Assembly (NCBI GenBank): GCA_026706505.1 | Contig: JAPOYQ010000639.1 | Span: 1 to 8,376 of the forward strand | DNA: 8,376 bases | From: Gemmatimonadota bacterium | Lineage (GTDB): Bacteria; Latescibacterota; UBA2968; UBA8231 | Direction of reading: 5' to 3' | Shown: one piece after another, positions 1-5,642 of the stretch | Numbering within the stretch: position 1 is the stretch's first letter | How the letters are laid out: every line of letters begins with the position of its first letter | The notes under the pieces: generated by a model | What the model was told of the DNA's origin: nothing | The model's input: only the letters and a program-made list of their open reading frames with translations | Databases searched by the model: none | Made by a program: the position numbers and the translations under genes

Positions 1-599
1 GGCACTACTGGATCAATGTGAGGGAATAGATTATGAACGGCGTTCCATACTAATACCCCATCGGAATGTTCCTTCATATACGATGGAACTTCACCGGATT
101 CCAAGAACCAAACCGCGTCTGTATTCCCATTCCATAAAAAATCTTTCGCTGTTTCGGGATAAGGGATAGCATGAATCTGGGCGAGCATCTTTGCGGCAAG
201 CTCAACCTTACTTGCCCATTCTTTTGATTCAGGTTGTGCTTCAATCAGTTGGCCGTCGATAAATTCGGTAACAATTCCAGGAGAATCTAACAAAAGGCCC
301 TTTTCATCCATATACAAGGGGTTGGGAACAGGCATGTGATGCGTACACAGCAATTTCAATGTTTCATATTCACGTCGTGCTTTTTTTGAGCGATCCTCGC
401 CGTTTCCGGCATAGCGTCTCAATATAAACCGTTTGATGGTCTTTTCGACCGTTTCTACTTCAATAAGGTGTGTATGATTAGAATAGCTCCCAGCAAGCTC
501 ATGGATGGTAAAGGATGTGCTCGTTGGTTGTATGATTTCCAAGAGGGCAAGAACGGAATCTTGTGATGGCCAATTTTGCTGCTGATCCAAGAGGTTCAT
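1..599 (-). CDS. Aminoglycoside phosphotransferase (APH)-family kinase, C-terminus cut off by window edge
   Basis: The minus strand is open from an ATG at 599 to the first base of the window, giving 199 residues of the N-lobe and start of the C-lobe of a protein-kinase-like small-molecule phosphotransferase. Visible family features are a glycine/serine loop (LAGSYSNHTHLI, residues 36-47), a beta strand FILRRY (58-63) where the ATP-contacting basic residue sits, the helix REYETLKLL (76-84) with the conserved Glu, the hinge VTEFIDGQ (110-117) and the helix LAAKMLAQIHAI (134-145). The catalytic HxDxxxxN and DxD motifs would lie beyond base 1. The start is uncertain. ATG 599 has AAAGG directly against it, which is too close. 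In-frame alternatives are ATG 635 and GTG 650, the latter with AGGA six bases upstream. The substrate is unknown; the family includes kinases of sugars, choline, homoserine and antibiotics. Codons are more AT-rich than in the rest of the window. Confidence 0.8.
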   Translation of the reverse strand, partial: MNLLDQQQNWPSQDSVLALLEIIQPTSTSFTIHELAGSYSNHTHLIEVETVEKTIKRFILRRYAGNGEDRSKKARREYETLKLLCTHHMPVPNPLYMDEKGLLLDSPGIVTEFIDGQLIEAQPESKEWASKVELAAKMLAQIHAIPYPETAKDFLWNGNTDAVWFLESGEVPSYMKEHSDGVLVWNAVHNLFPHIDPVV

Positions 600-732
600 C
601 CTTTGAAAGAATACACTTTGAGAAAAAACCGACATCGGCGGAAAATACACCTTCTTTCCTATGTCATCTACAGACTTACATGGAAATACGTGTACATGAA
701 AATGAAATATCTCTTGTCCGGCGCTGTACGCA

Positions 733-770
733 AACCTGCGCAGCAGGTTGGGTCGAAGCCCATTAGGGCT
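733..770. repeat. Two adjacent short hairpins (REP-like or terminator-like)
   Basis: AACCTGC (733-739) and GCAGGTT (743-749) form a perfect 7-bp stem with a 3-base loop. It is followed by AGCCC (757-761) and GGGCT (766-770), a 5-bp stem with a 4-base loop. No T-run follows either stem on either strand, so an intrinsic terminator is not supported. They lie between the GNAT relic and the phosphotransferase gene and might be an extragenic palindromic element or mRNA structure. The rest of 636-807 shows no gene that I can support. Confidence 0.4.
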
Positions 771-807
771 GAGCCGCGCACAGTCGTGTTATGTGTCGTG
801 CGACCCT

Positions 808-1046
808 CTATCCGTCGCCGAATGTGCCAATTGCAACCTTGTAGTCGTGCATGTCGGCGAACCCCACCTTTTCTGCCACCCTGGGTGTGTTGCTTGTCCA
901 ACAATCCCAGTGGGGATCACCCCTGAAGCGAGGGCGTGCCTGACAAACTCTCCAGCCACCACAGTACCAATGCCCCTGCTCTGGTATGCCTCAATCGTCT
1001 TGATACCTATCTATGGCGGCACCCGAAGCCGCGAATAGGCTGTAAA
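808..1046 (-). pseudogene. Decayed C-terminal half of a GNAT N-acetyltransferase
   Basis: Reading leftward from 1010, one frame gives IGIKTIEAYQSRGIGT and then VVAGEFVRHALASGVIP. The Q-x-R-G-x-G-T run is the acetyl-CoA pyrophosphate loop of GNAT enzymes. At about 912-917 the frame must change by one base, because a C-run of four would need to be five. The next frame then continues PHWDCWTSNTP, VAEKVGFADM and HDYKVAIGTFGDG to a TAG at 808-810. The WDCW...N...VAEKVGF ending is typical of the ZmaR-like GNAT group. Just before IGIK there is an in-frame TAG (1011-1013) where relatives have a Glu codon, so a single G-to-T change would explain it. The same frame can be read back to about 1046, then meets TGA at 1053-1055. 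The whole N-terminal half is missing. This is a relic with a truncation, a nonsense change and a frameshift. A single-base sequencing error could explain the frameshift but not the lost N-terminus. Confidence 0.65.
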
Positions 1047-1064
1047 TAGAAGTCAGGTAAAGAA

Positions 1065-1832
1065 TTATTTTCGGCGTTGGGAAAATAGCCAGGGTAAGAG
1101 TTCAGGTTCCTTGTAGGCGCGCAGATTCTCTCCGTGAGTTGAACCCTCATACTCCGTGTACTTGGGATTTCCTCCTGCTTTCCGAATCGAAGCGATCATA
1201 TTTCTGGTATATTTGACTTTCATTAAAGGGTCGCGGCCGACATGGAAAGCCCAGATCGGTTTGCCAACCACCCGATGCGCCCACTCTGTAAACCCCCAGC
1301 CTCCGATCGGGACCGCCGCCGCAAACAGGTCAGGGGCTCTCGTGATTAAATCCCAGGCCCCGTGTGCGCCCATCGAATGCCCGAGAACATAACAGCGTTC
1401 CGGGTCAATTGGGAAGCGCTGCTGAAGGCAGGGTACGAGGTCTAATATCGCCAGAATCGAGTCCGTCGGCTCGGTTGTAAAAGTAACCCATCCCCCCTCG
1501 GCGGCTTGCGGTGCGATAACGTAGCAAGGAAAACGCTTTTGGTTTTCTAGGTGGATGCAGATGAGGTTGCCGCGAATTCGTGCCGTGGCTTTTTCGGTGT
1601 CTCCGGTAATGTGATTCACATTGTCGGTGCCTTCGCCTCCGTGGCCATGCATGTGTAAGACCAGCGGTACGCATTCATCGCTTTCTAGGCATGGTGAATA
1701 TAACCGATACGGTAGTAAATGCCCGCCGGTGCTCTCATACATTTCGGGCACAAAATAGGTGTCAATGTTCACGGTACCCCCAGATGCAGGGCAATGGGGA
1801 TGTGGGTCTTCTCGCGCAGGATGCGATACCAT
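1065..1832 (-). CDS. Alpha/beta hydrolase, predicted esterase/peptidase (PHB-depolymerase/COG4099-like)
   Basis: Serine hydrolase of about 255 residues, expected to cleave an ester or similar bond; the substrate is unknown. Counting from ATG 1832, the oxyanion-hole segment HMHGHGGEGTDN is at residues 60-71, the nucleophile elbow GHSMGAHG at 151-158 (Ser153), the likely acid in FHVGRDPL at 196-203 (Asp201) and the His in STHGENLRAY at 231-240 (His233). The C-terminus PELLPWLFSQ is typical of this group. No signal peptide is visible, so a cytoplasmic enzyme is likely. ATG 1832 has AAGGA with a 5-base spacer; ATG 1838 has AAGG immediately against it. The first ~20 codons are an out-of-frame reading of a relic enolase segment, so they are not ancestral hydrolase sequence. 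The family-like part begins near a GTG at 1772 or ATG at 1742, either of which could be the real start. It follows the enolase gene on the same strand after about 70 bases and may be co-transcribed with it. Confidence 0.85.
   Translation of the reverse strand: MVSHPAREDPHPHCPASGGTVNIDTYFVPEMYESTGGHLLPYRLYSPCLESDECVPLVLHMHGHGGEGTDNVNHITGDTEKATARIRGNLICIHLENQKRFPCYVIAPQAAEGGWVTFTTEPTDSILAILDLVPCLQQRFPIDPERCYVLGHSMGAHGAWDLITRAPDLFAAAVPIGGWGFTEWAHRVVGKPIWAFHVGRDPLMKVKYTRNMIASIRKAGGNPKYTEYEGSTHGENLRAYKEPELLPWLFSQRRK
1771..1832 (-). pseudogene. 62-bp relic of a second MR/MLE-family enolase gene
   Basis: These 62 bases match 2247-2308 inside the neighbouring enolase gene at 56 of 62 positions without gaps; similarity stops sharply on both sides. 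In the enolase frame the relic encodes WYRILREKTHIPIALHLG, identical to residues 201-218 of the intact enzyme, then VP and a TGA. Five of the six differences are synonymous third-position changes; the sixth changes Ala to Val. That pattern points to a paralogue that diverged while still coding for a functional protein and was then mostly deleted, rather than to a fresh copy. The relic now forms the 5' end of the hydrolase reading frame in another phase. Confidence 0.75.
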
Positions 1833-1846
1833 GGCCATCCTTGTCA

Positions 1847-1858
1847 GGAAACGTTTCC
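1847..1858. promoter_or_regulatory. Perfect 12-bp palindrome GGAAACGTTTCC, candidate LacI-family operator
   Basis: GGAAACGTTTCC is fully symmetric about a central CG, the form preferred by many LacI/GalR-family repressors. It lies between the enolase stop and the hydrolase start, 14 bases upstream of ATG 1832. Half-site flanks are nearly symmetric too: GTC at 1843-1845 and GAC at 1859-1861, offset by one base. No LacI-type gene is in the window, and no clear -35/-10 pair is seen beside it, so the role is inferred from form and position. Confidence 0.4.
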
Positions 1859-1902
1859 GACGTACGGCAGTGGGCCGGGCATTTCTCTACCGACAAGCTA
1901 TC

Positions 1903-2907
1903 TCAAGCGACGCGATACCTCTCCACCACTTCCATATCAATCTTAATCCCCAACCCCGACCCTGTCGGCACGGCAAAGTGCCCCTTTTCCAGCGCCAACC
2001 CCTCGGCCACCACATCGGCCTCCCGCGTAAAGGGCAACTCGTCGCAAGGCAACGTAGCGTTCGGCAGCGTCGCCTGCAAATGCACCGAGTAAGCCGCCAT
2101 CACCCCAGTACACAACCCGCCCATCTGAATCCAGCAGGGCACATCCGCAGCCTCCGCCAGCGCCGCCGCCTTCCGCACCACCATCGCCGAGCCGCTCAAG
2201 TTCACGTAGTCAATGCACTCGGCCTTGAGCGCCGCCAGCACGCCCGATGGTGCCCCCAGGTGCAGCGCAATGGGGATGTGGGTCTTCTCGCGCAGGATAC
2301 GGTACCATTCGAGATTGTTTTTGAGGATGGGATCTTCAAAGACTGATACCGTGCCAAAAGGCTCCAACTCGCTCGCCAAGCGCGCACCAGTGGGCAGCAG
2401 GGCAAATTCAGTATTGGGATCAACGCCGACCGTGTAGTCGGCACCCACCGCTTCTTTCATCAGCCGCACCGTCTCGACGATATTCCACGAGCGCGCCTTG
2501 AGCTTGTGGTTGCTAAAGCCCAGTCCGGCCCCTATTTCCGCCTCGGCCGCGGTCTCCTCCGGCTTCATGGGGCACGACCAGTACGATACCGGCACCTTGT
2601 CGCGCACCTGCGCCCCGAAGAAGCGGTGCAGCGGAATGCCGTAGGCTTGACCCGCAATATCGAGCAACGCACAGGTGAAAGCATCAGGACGGTTGTACGG
2701 GTCCAAAGCCAGCGGATCCTGCCCCACAAGAGCGTCGGCTTGCTCCTGACCAGCAGACTTTTTGCTGAGAAACTCGCCCCAACCCTCCAAGCCCTCGTCC
2801 GTCTGCACGCGGCAGAGGGTGATGTCGTAGATCTTGGGAAAGTAGCGGGCGATCACCGGGATCGGCGGGATTTCGACTTCATACAGCTCTACTTGGGTGA
2901 TTTTCAC
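1903..2907 (-). CDS. Mandelate racemase/muconate lactonizing enzyme family protein (enolase superfamily)
   Basis: 334-residue protein with the enolase-superfamily layout: N-terminal capping domain (about 1-105, with DEGLEGWGEF at 37-46 and IPLHRFFGAQVRD at 91-103) and a C-terminal barrel. The barrel carries a KLK motif (Lys135, Lys137, the K-x-K general-base site), Asp163 in VGVDPNTEF and Glu191 in VFEDP as the first two Mg ligands. The third metal site is odd: where relatives usually have a GE pair after IPIA, this protein has IPIALHLGAP (211-220). The usual His or Lys base on the far side of the barrel is also not obvious; that stretch reads CWIQMGGLCTG (258-268). The enzyme should abstract a proton alpha to a carboxylate, but the substrate is unknown. 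Length is somewhat short for the family. The start is GTG at 2907, chosen because AGGAGG sits seven bases upstream. It is divergent from the PhyH gene and precedes the hydrolase. Confidence 0.88.
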   Translation of the reverse strand: MKITQVELYEVEIPPIPVIARYFPKIYDITLCRVQTDEGLEGWGEFLSKKSAGQEQADALVGQDPLALDPYNRPDAFTCALLDIAGQAYGIPLHRFFGAQVRDKVPVSYWSCPMKPEETAAEAEIGAGLGFSNHKLKARSWNIVETVRLMKEAVGADYTVGVDPNTEFALLPTGARLASELEPFGTVSVFEDPILKNNLEWYRILREKTHIPIALHLGAPSGVLAALKAECIDYVNLSGSAMVVRKAAALAEAADVPCWIQMGGLCTGVMAAYSVHLQATLPNATLPCDELPFTREADVVAEGLALEKGHFAVPTGSGLGIKIDMEVVERYRVA

Positions 2908-2913
2908 AGTGGG

Positions 2914-2919
2914 CCTCCT
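2914..2919 (-). promoter_or_regulatory. Strong Shine-Dalgarno AGGAGG fixing a GTG start
   Basis: On the minus strand AGGAGG is followed by six bases and a GTG at 2907. There is no competing in-frame ATG nearby, so this site decides the start of the MR/MLE enolase gene. Confidence 0.75.
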
Positions 2920-2935
2920 CTGCTATAAGTTTCCG

Positions 2936-2964
2936 TTGCGCGTCGTTCGTCGAAGGGCTACAAT
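2936..2964 (+). promoter_or_regulatory. Sigma70-like promoter for the PhyH gene
   Basis: TTGCGC (2936-2941) and TACAAT (2959-2964) are separated by exactly 17 bases in the divergent intergenic region. Transcription would begin near 2971, leaving a leader of about 60 bases before the ATG at 3032. The -10 box matches the consensus at five of six positions; the -35 box is weaker. It overlaps no coding sequence once the PhyH start at 3032 is accepted. Confidence 0.5.
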
Positions 2965-3020
2965 GATACCAAATTGGCTGGGGATCACAAAGGGACCTAT
3001 CGATTCCACCGAGAACCGCG

Positions 3021-3026
3021 AGGAGG
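3021..3026 (+). promoter_or_regulatory. Shine-Dalgarno AGGAGG fixing the PhyH start at 3032
   Basis: AGGAGG is followed by a 5-base spacer and ATG 3032. The frame is open back to 2897, but that upstream part would overlap the divergent enolase start, would run through the candidate promoter and has no family-like sequence. Confidence 0.75.
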
Positions 3027-3031
3027 ACCTC

Positions 3032-4558
3032 ATGGACGACAAGATGATGACCAACGAAGAAAACTACCGCTTCGACGTGGCGGGGTACATGATCGTCCCC
3101 GGCGTCCTGACGGCAGCCGAACTGAACGCCTGCAATCAGGCGCTGGACCAGCTAGCGTCTAACAATGGGCCGCTGCGCTGGACGTCACCCGTTTGCAATC
3201 CCCTGCGCGCCCTGCGCGAGCATCCAGTGCTAATGCAGTACCTGGAGCAGATTTGCGGCGAAGGAGTCCGGCTCGACGAATCGCCGCGACTCGTCGAGTC
3301 ATGTACCGAGGCGACAGATCTGTCGGGAGGTGACGAGTGGGTGGATTGGTCGCGGGCGTACCGTCAGTACAACGGGCATCGCTTCTGCCAGGGAGTGCGG
3401 GCCTTCTGGGCGCTGGCGGACGTGGGCGCAGAGGACGGGGGTTTGGTCGTAGTACGAGCCAGCCACAACAGCACAGTGCCAGCCCCGCAAGACCTAGTGG
3501 ACGGAACCGACCCGATGGGACTCGTCGAGCAGCCGGTCTTGCAGGCGGGCGACCTCCTGCTCTGCACCGACTCGCTGATGCGCGGCGTCCGGCCTTGGCA
3601 GGGCGCGGGGCCGCAACGCCTGCTCGAATGCGGGTACATCAGCACTGGCGTGCGGCCGGGAGCGGCGTCCGAAATCCACGGCGAGGACAACGCGCTGCCC
3701 GAGTGGGCCGACGATCTGACCGATATCGAACGCGCCGTCTTGCACAATCCCAACCGCCCGTACCCGCCGCCAGTCGTGCATTCGGACGGCGAAAAGGTTT
3801 GGCTAGCGGAGGAACCAGGAGTTTTCCATCCCTCGGTCTACATCCGCGACCCAGATTCCGCGATTGACGAGAAGGAATTTTTCCACTGGGATCTGTGTGG
3901 CCACCTCGTTTTGCGGGGCGTGATGGACGAGGAATGGCTGACCGCGGCCAACGAAGCCATCGACAAAAATCCCGACCGGATCAGCCACGGCGGATCGGCT
4001 GCCGGCGATTCCACGCCGCTAGCCGGCACCGGAGTTGGCCGTTCGTCCATGGGCAACCCGTGGGCATTGCCTGCGCCATACGGCGAGCCGTTCCAGCGCA
4101 TGATCGCCAATCCAGCGCTCGTCCAGCGCCTAAACTGGATCATGGGCAGCGGCTTCGAGTGCATGATGTGCAGCGGCTTCCTGTCTGGGAAAGGGTCGTC
4201 CGGGCACTTTCTGCACTCGGCCTCCACGCCAGCCAAGGTGGGCAACCACTACCGCCAGCAGAATGGCCGCGTGTACGCCGAATCCCTCAACGTGGCTTGG
4301 CAATTGCGCGATGTGACGCGGGCTGATGGGGGCTTCGTCTGCGTACCCGGCTCGCACAAAACCGCCTATCCCATGCCCGACGGCATCCGCACCTGCGATA
4401 ATGAAATGGGCCTAGTTAAACACATAGAGATGAAGGCAGGCGACGTGCTGCTGTTCCTCGCGTCGGCGCAGGCGCACGGAGCGTATCCGTGGACGGGAGA
4501 ACAGAATCGGCGGATGATATTTTTCCAGTACCGGTCGCGCAATATGTACGCGCCTTGA
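3032..4558 (+). CDS. Tandem phytanoyl-CoA dioxygenase (PhyH)-family protein, first domain degenerate
   Basis: 508-residue protein with two PhyH-like halves, about 11-210 and 283-508. They align as FDVAGYMIVPGVL with WDLCGHLVLRGVM, VRAFWALADVGAEDGGLVVV with LNVAWQLRDVTRADGGFVCV, ASHNS with GSHKT, and LQAGDLLLCTDSLMRGVRPW with MKAGDVLLFLASAQAHGAYPW. Family members use Fe(II) and 2-oxoglutarate to oxidise small molecules. The second half keeps the distal His (His482 in QAHGAYPW), the Arg pair at 493-494 expected to bind 2-oxoglutarate, and a proximal His at 395 in FLHSASTP. The metal-binding carboxylate of the classic HxD is replaced by Ala397. The first half has no proximal His in the matching place and has Met-Arg (183-184) for the distal His, so it is probably structural. 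There is no signal peptide. Start and promoter are set by the sites listed just upstream. Substrate is unknown; most single-domain relatives are about half this length. Confidence 0.88.
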   Translation: MDDKMMTNEENYRFDVAGYMIVPGVLTAAELNACNQALDQLASNNGPLRWTSPVCNPLRALREHPVLMQYLEQICGEGVRLDESPRLVESCTEATDLSGGDEWVDWSRAYRQYNGHRFCQGVRAFWALADVGAEDGGLVVVRASHNSTVPAPQDLVDGTDPMGLVEQPVLQAGDLLLCTDSLMRGVRPWQGAGPQRLLECGYISTGVRPGAASEIHGEDNALPEWADDLTDIERAVLHNPNRPYPPPVVHSDGEKVWLAEEPGVFHPSVYIRDPDSAIDEKEFFHWDLCGHLVLRGVMDEEWLTAANEAIDKNPDRISHGGSAAGDSTPLAGTGVGRSSMGNPWALPAPYGEPFQRMIANPALVQRLNWIMGSGFECMMCSGFLSGKGSSGHFLHSASTPAKVGNHYRQQNGRVYAESLNVAWQLRDVTRADGGFVCVPGSHKTAYPMPDGIRTCDNEMGLVKHIEMKAGDVLLFLASAQAHGAYPWTGEQNRRMIFFQYRSRNMYAP

Positions 4559-4571
4559 CGAAGCATAGAGA

Positions 4572-4637
4572 TTCGAATTGGAATTCGGCGGCAACAACAT
4601 CACCGACACCGTCGAATTCCGCGACTACTTTGCCTAA
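4572..4637 (+). other. Short open tail, possible relic 3' end of a lost gene
   Basis: Fourteen bases after the PhyH stop, a frame opens (after TAG at 4566-4568) and reads FELEFGGNNITDTVEFRDYFA, 21 residues, before TAA at 4635-4637. It has no start codon or ribosome binding site. Composition looks protein-like and third positions are mostly C or G, which suggests the end of a former gene, but I do not recognise the family. The remaining spacer, 4638-4748, shows no terminator or clear promoter. Confidence 0.2.
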
Positions 4638-4760
4638 TCGCGGTTGAATGCAAGCGAGAATTACCCTAAGATCGAGGAACTTCCCGGCGAGTCAGGACGT
4701 CTTTCGACAGACTGACCTCAACCCGACCACACCACAACTTTTCTAAATAGGGAGCAAATC

Positions 4761-5204
4761 ATGCTGAAATACGTCCTCACCCTCACCGCCTTAGCCCTTT
4801 TACTCGCCCCGGCCTCAACCCTCGCCGGCACCGTCCCAGTAGAAGGCGAAGGCGACCCGGCCTTGTATGTAGTCAAAGTCCACGCCGATTGGTGCGGCTC
4901 CTGCACGGCCCTCATGCCAATCCTCGAAGAAGTCCAAGCCGGGGTAGCCGATCATCCCGTCCTCTTCGTCCAATTAGACGTCACCGACTCAACGCTGACA
5001 TCCCAAGCCCGCCTGCTTGCCGCGGCCCTCGACGTAGAAGACCACTTCAAGGCCAACAACAAAACTGGCCTCGTCCTGCTCATCAACGCCCAAGACCACA
5101 CCCTGCTGGAAACGGTGACCAAGCAAAACTCCGCCACTGAGATCGTCGGCAAAATCAAAACCCACCTCGCCGCCCAAACCAAGCAGGAAGAGTCTGCCGA
5201 GTAG
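4761..5204 (+). CDS. Exported thioredoxin-fold protein with WCGSC motif
   Basis: 147 residues. Residues 1-22 are a typical signal peptide (Lys3, hydrophobic core LTLTALALLLAPAS, cleavage plausible after LA at 21-22), so the protein should act in the periplasm or be surface-attached. The thioredoxin fold follows: YVVKVHADWCGSC (36-48) with the CxxC pair Cys45 and Cys48, then VLFVQLDVTD (67-76), then the strand GLVLLINAQDH (103-113). The expected role is thiol-disulfide exchange or redox sensing. The cis-Pro loop that normally precedes this strand is replaced: relatives have a Pro-Thr type turn, here it is KTG (101-103). This could change substrate handling or redox potential. The ATG at 4761 has AGGGAG (4749-4754) six bases upstream. 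The gene ends 9 bases from the convergent gene on the other strand, leaving no room for a separate terminator. Confidence 0.85.
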   Translation: MLKYVLTLTALALLLAPASTLAGTVPVEGEGDPALYVVKVHADWCGSCTALMPILEEVQAGVADHPVLFVQLDVTDSTLTSQARLLAAALDVEDHFKANNKTGLVLLINAQDHTLLETVTKQNSATEIVGKIKTHLAAQTKQEESAE

Positions 5205-5213
5205 GCTAACCGT

Positions 5214-5639
5214 TCAGCTCAGCTTGTACTCGTCCACCAAGGCGCGCACCCGCGCTAAAAATGGGGCGATATCCTGCGGTTGATTGGCCGCGTTGTGGAG
5301 GACTATATCCTCACCCGTCTCCGCGTGGAATACGGTCGCGGCCGGCGATAGGCTCACCTTTTCGACCTCGGCCCACGCCATCGTCTGCCGGCCGAACAAA
5401 CCCTCTTCGACAGTCACGCCTTCCGGTCCTAACCAGACCAAGCGCCGATGAAGGCGGTGGACGAAGAACGCCGCCGCGCAAAACGCCGCGATCCCGCCGC
5501 CGAGCACCGCGAGTCCATATGCAAAGCCGCCGCGCTGGAATGCGATGGTGCTCAATATCAACTGGCTAATACCCAATAGAGCAAAAACTAGGCGCTGGCC
5601 GGCTCCGGGGCTGGTGGATAAATCGAATTGTTCAGCCAT
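5214..5639 (-). CDS. Small membrane protein with two TM helices and a PH-like tail
   Basis: 141 residues with two hydrophobic helices (about 16-34 and 39-61) joined by a short turn, then a soluble C-terminal part (about 66-139). That part has an alternating strand pattern, LVWLGPEGVTVEEGLFGRQTM then WAEVEKVSLSP, and ends in a helix. This layout is that of YcxB/YdbT-like bacterial PH-domain membrane proteins, which is a resemblance of architecture and not a firm family call. The ATG lies 3 bases after the stop of the upstream RhmD-like gene, and its AAGG is almost touching the ATG, so translation probably depends on ribosomes finishing the upstream gene. Function unknown; an inner-membrane location is likely. 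Confidence 0.75.
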   Translation of the reverse strand: MAEQFDLSTSPGAGQRLVFALLGISQLILSTIAFQRGGFAYGLAVLGGGIAAFCAAAFFVHRLHRRLVWLGPEGVTVEEGLFGRQTMAWAEVEKVSLSPAATVFHAETGEDIVLHNAANQPQDIAPFLARVRALVDEYKLS

Positions 5640-5642
5640 GCC

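Noticed and set aside
733..770. Integron attC site
   Set aside because: GTTGGGT at 747-753 fits one core site, but the matching RYYYAAC partner and the usual spacing are absent, and no integrase is in the window.
748..1038. Plus-strand frame of 96 codons with several Cys residues, at first sight a zinc-binding fragment
   Set aside because: The opposite strand gives clear GNAT motifs over the same bases, so the Cys pattern is an antisense effect.
1759..2346. Plus-strand open frame of 195 codons opposite the enolase gene
   Set aside because: Arg/His/Pro-rich, no recognisable domain and no ribosome binding site; it is the antisense reading of a GC-rich gene.
2897..3031. N-terminal extension of the PhyH reading frame back to 2897
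   Set aside because: It would overlap the start of the divergent enolase gene and pass through the candidate promoter, has no ribosome binding site and no PhyH-like sequence. AGGAGG fits ATG 3032.
3272..3300. Inverted repeats CTCGACGA/TCGTCGAG and GACTCG-T-CGAGTC
   Set aside because: They lie within the PhyH coding sequence in a GC-rich stretch and arise from codons for LDES and LVES; no sign of a regulatory role.
3337..3867. Plus-strand frame of 176 codons inside the PhyH gene
   Set aside because: Arg/Gly/Ala-rich out-of-phase reading of the PhyH gene, with no family features.
4580..4620. Inverted repeat GGAATTCG/CGAATTCC as a PhyH terminator
   Set aside because: The loop is 25 bases, the stem is AT-rich in its centre, and no T-run follows.
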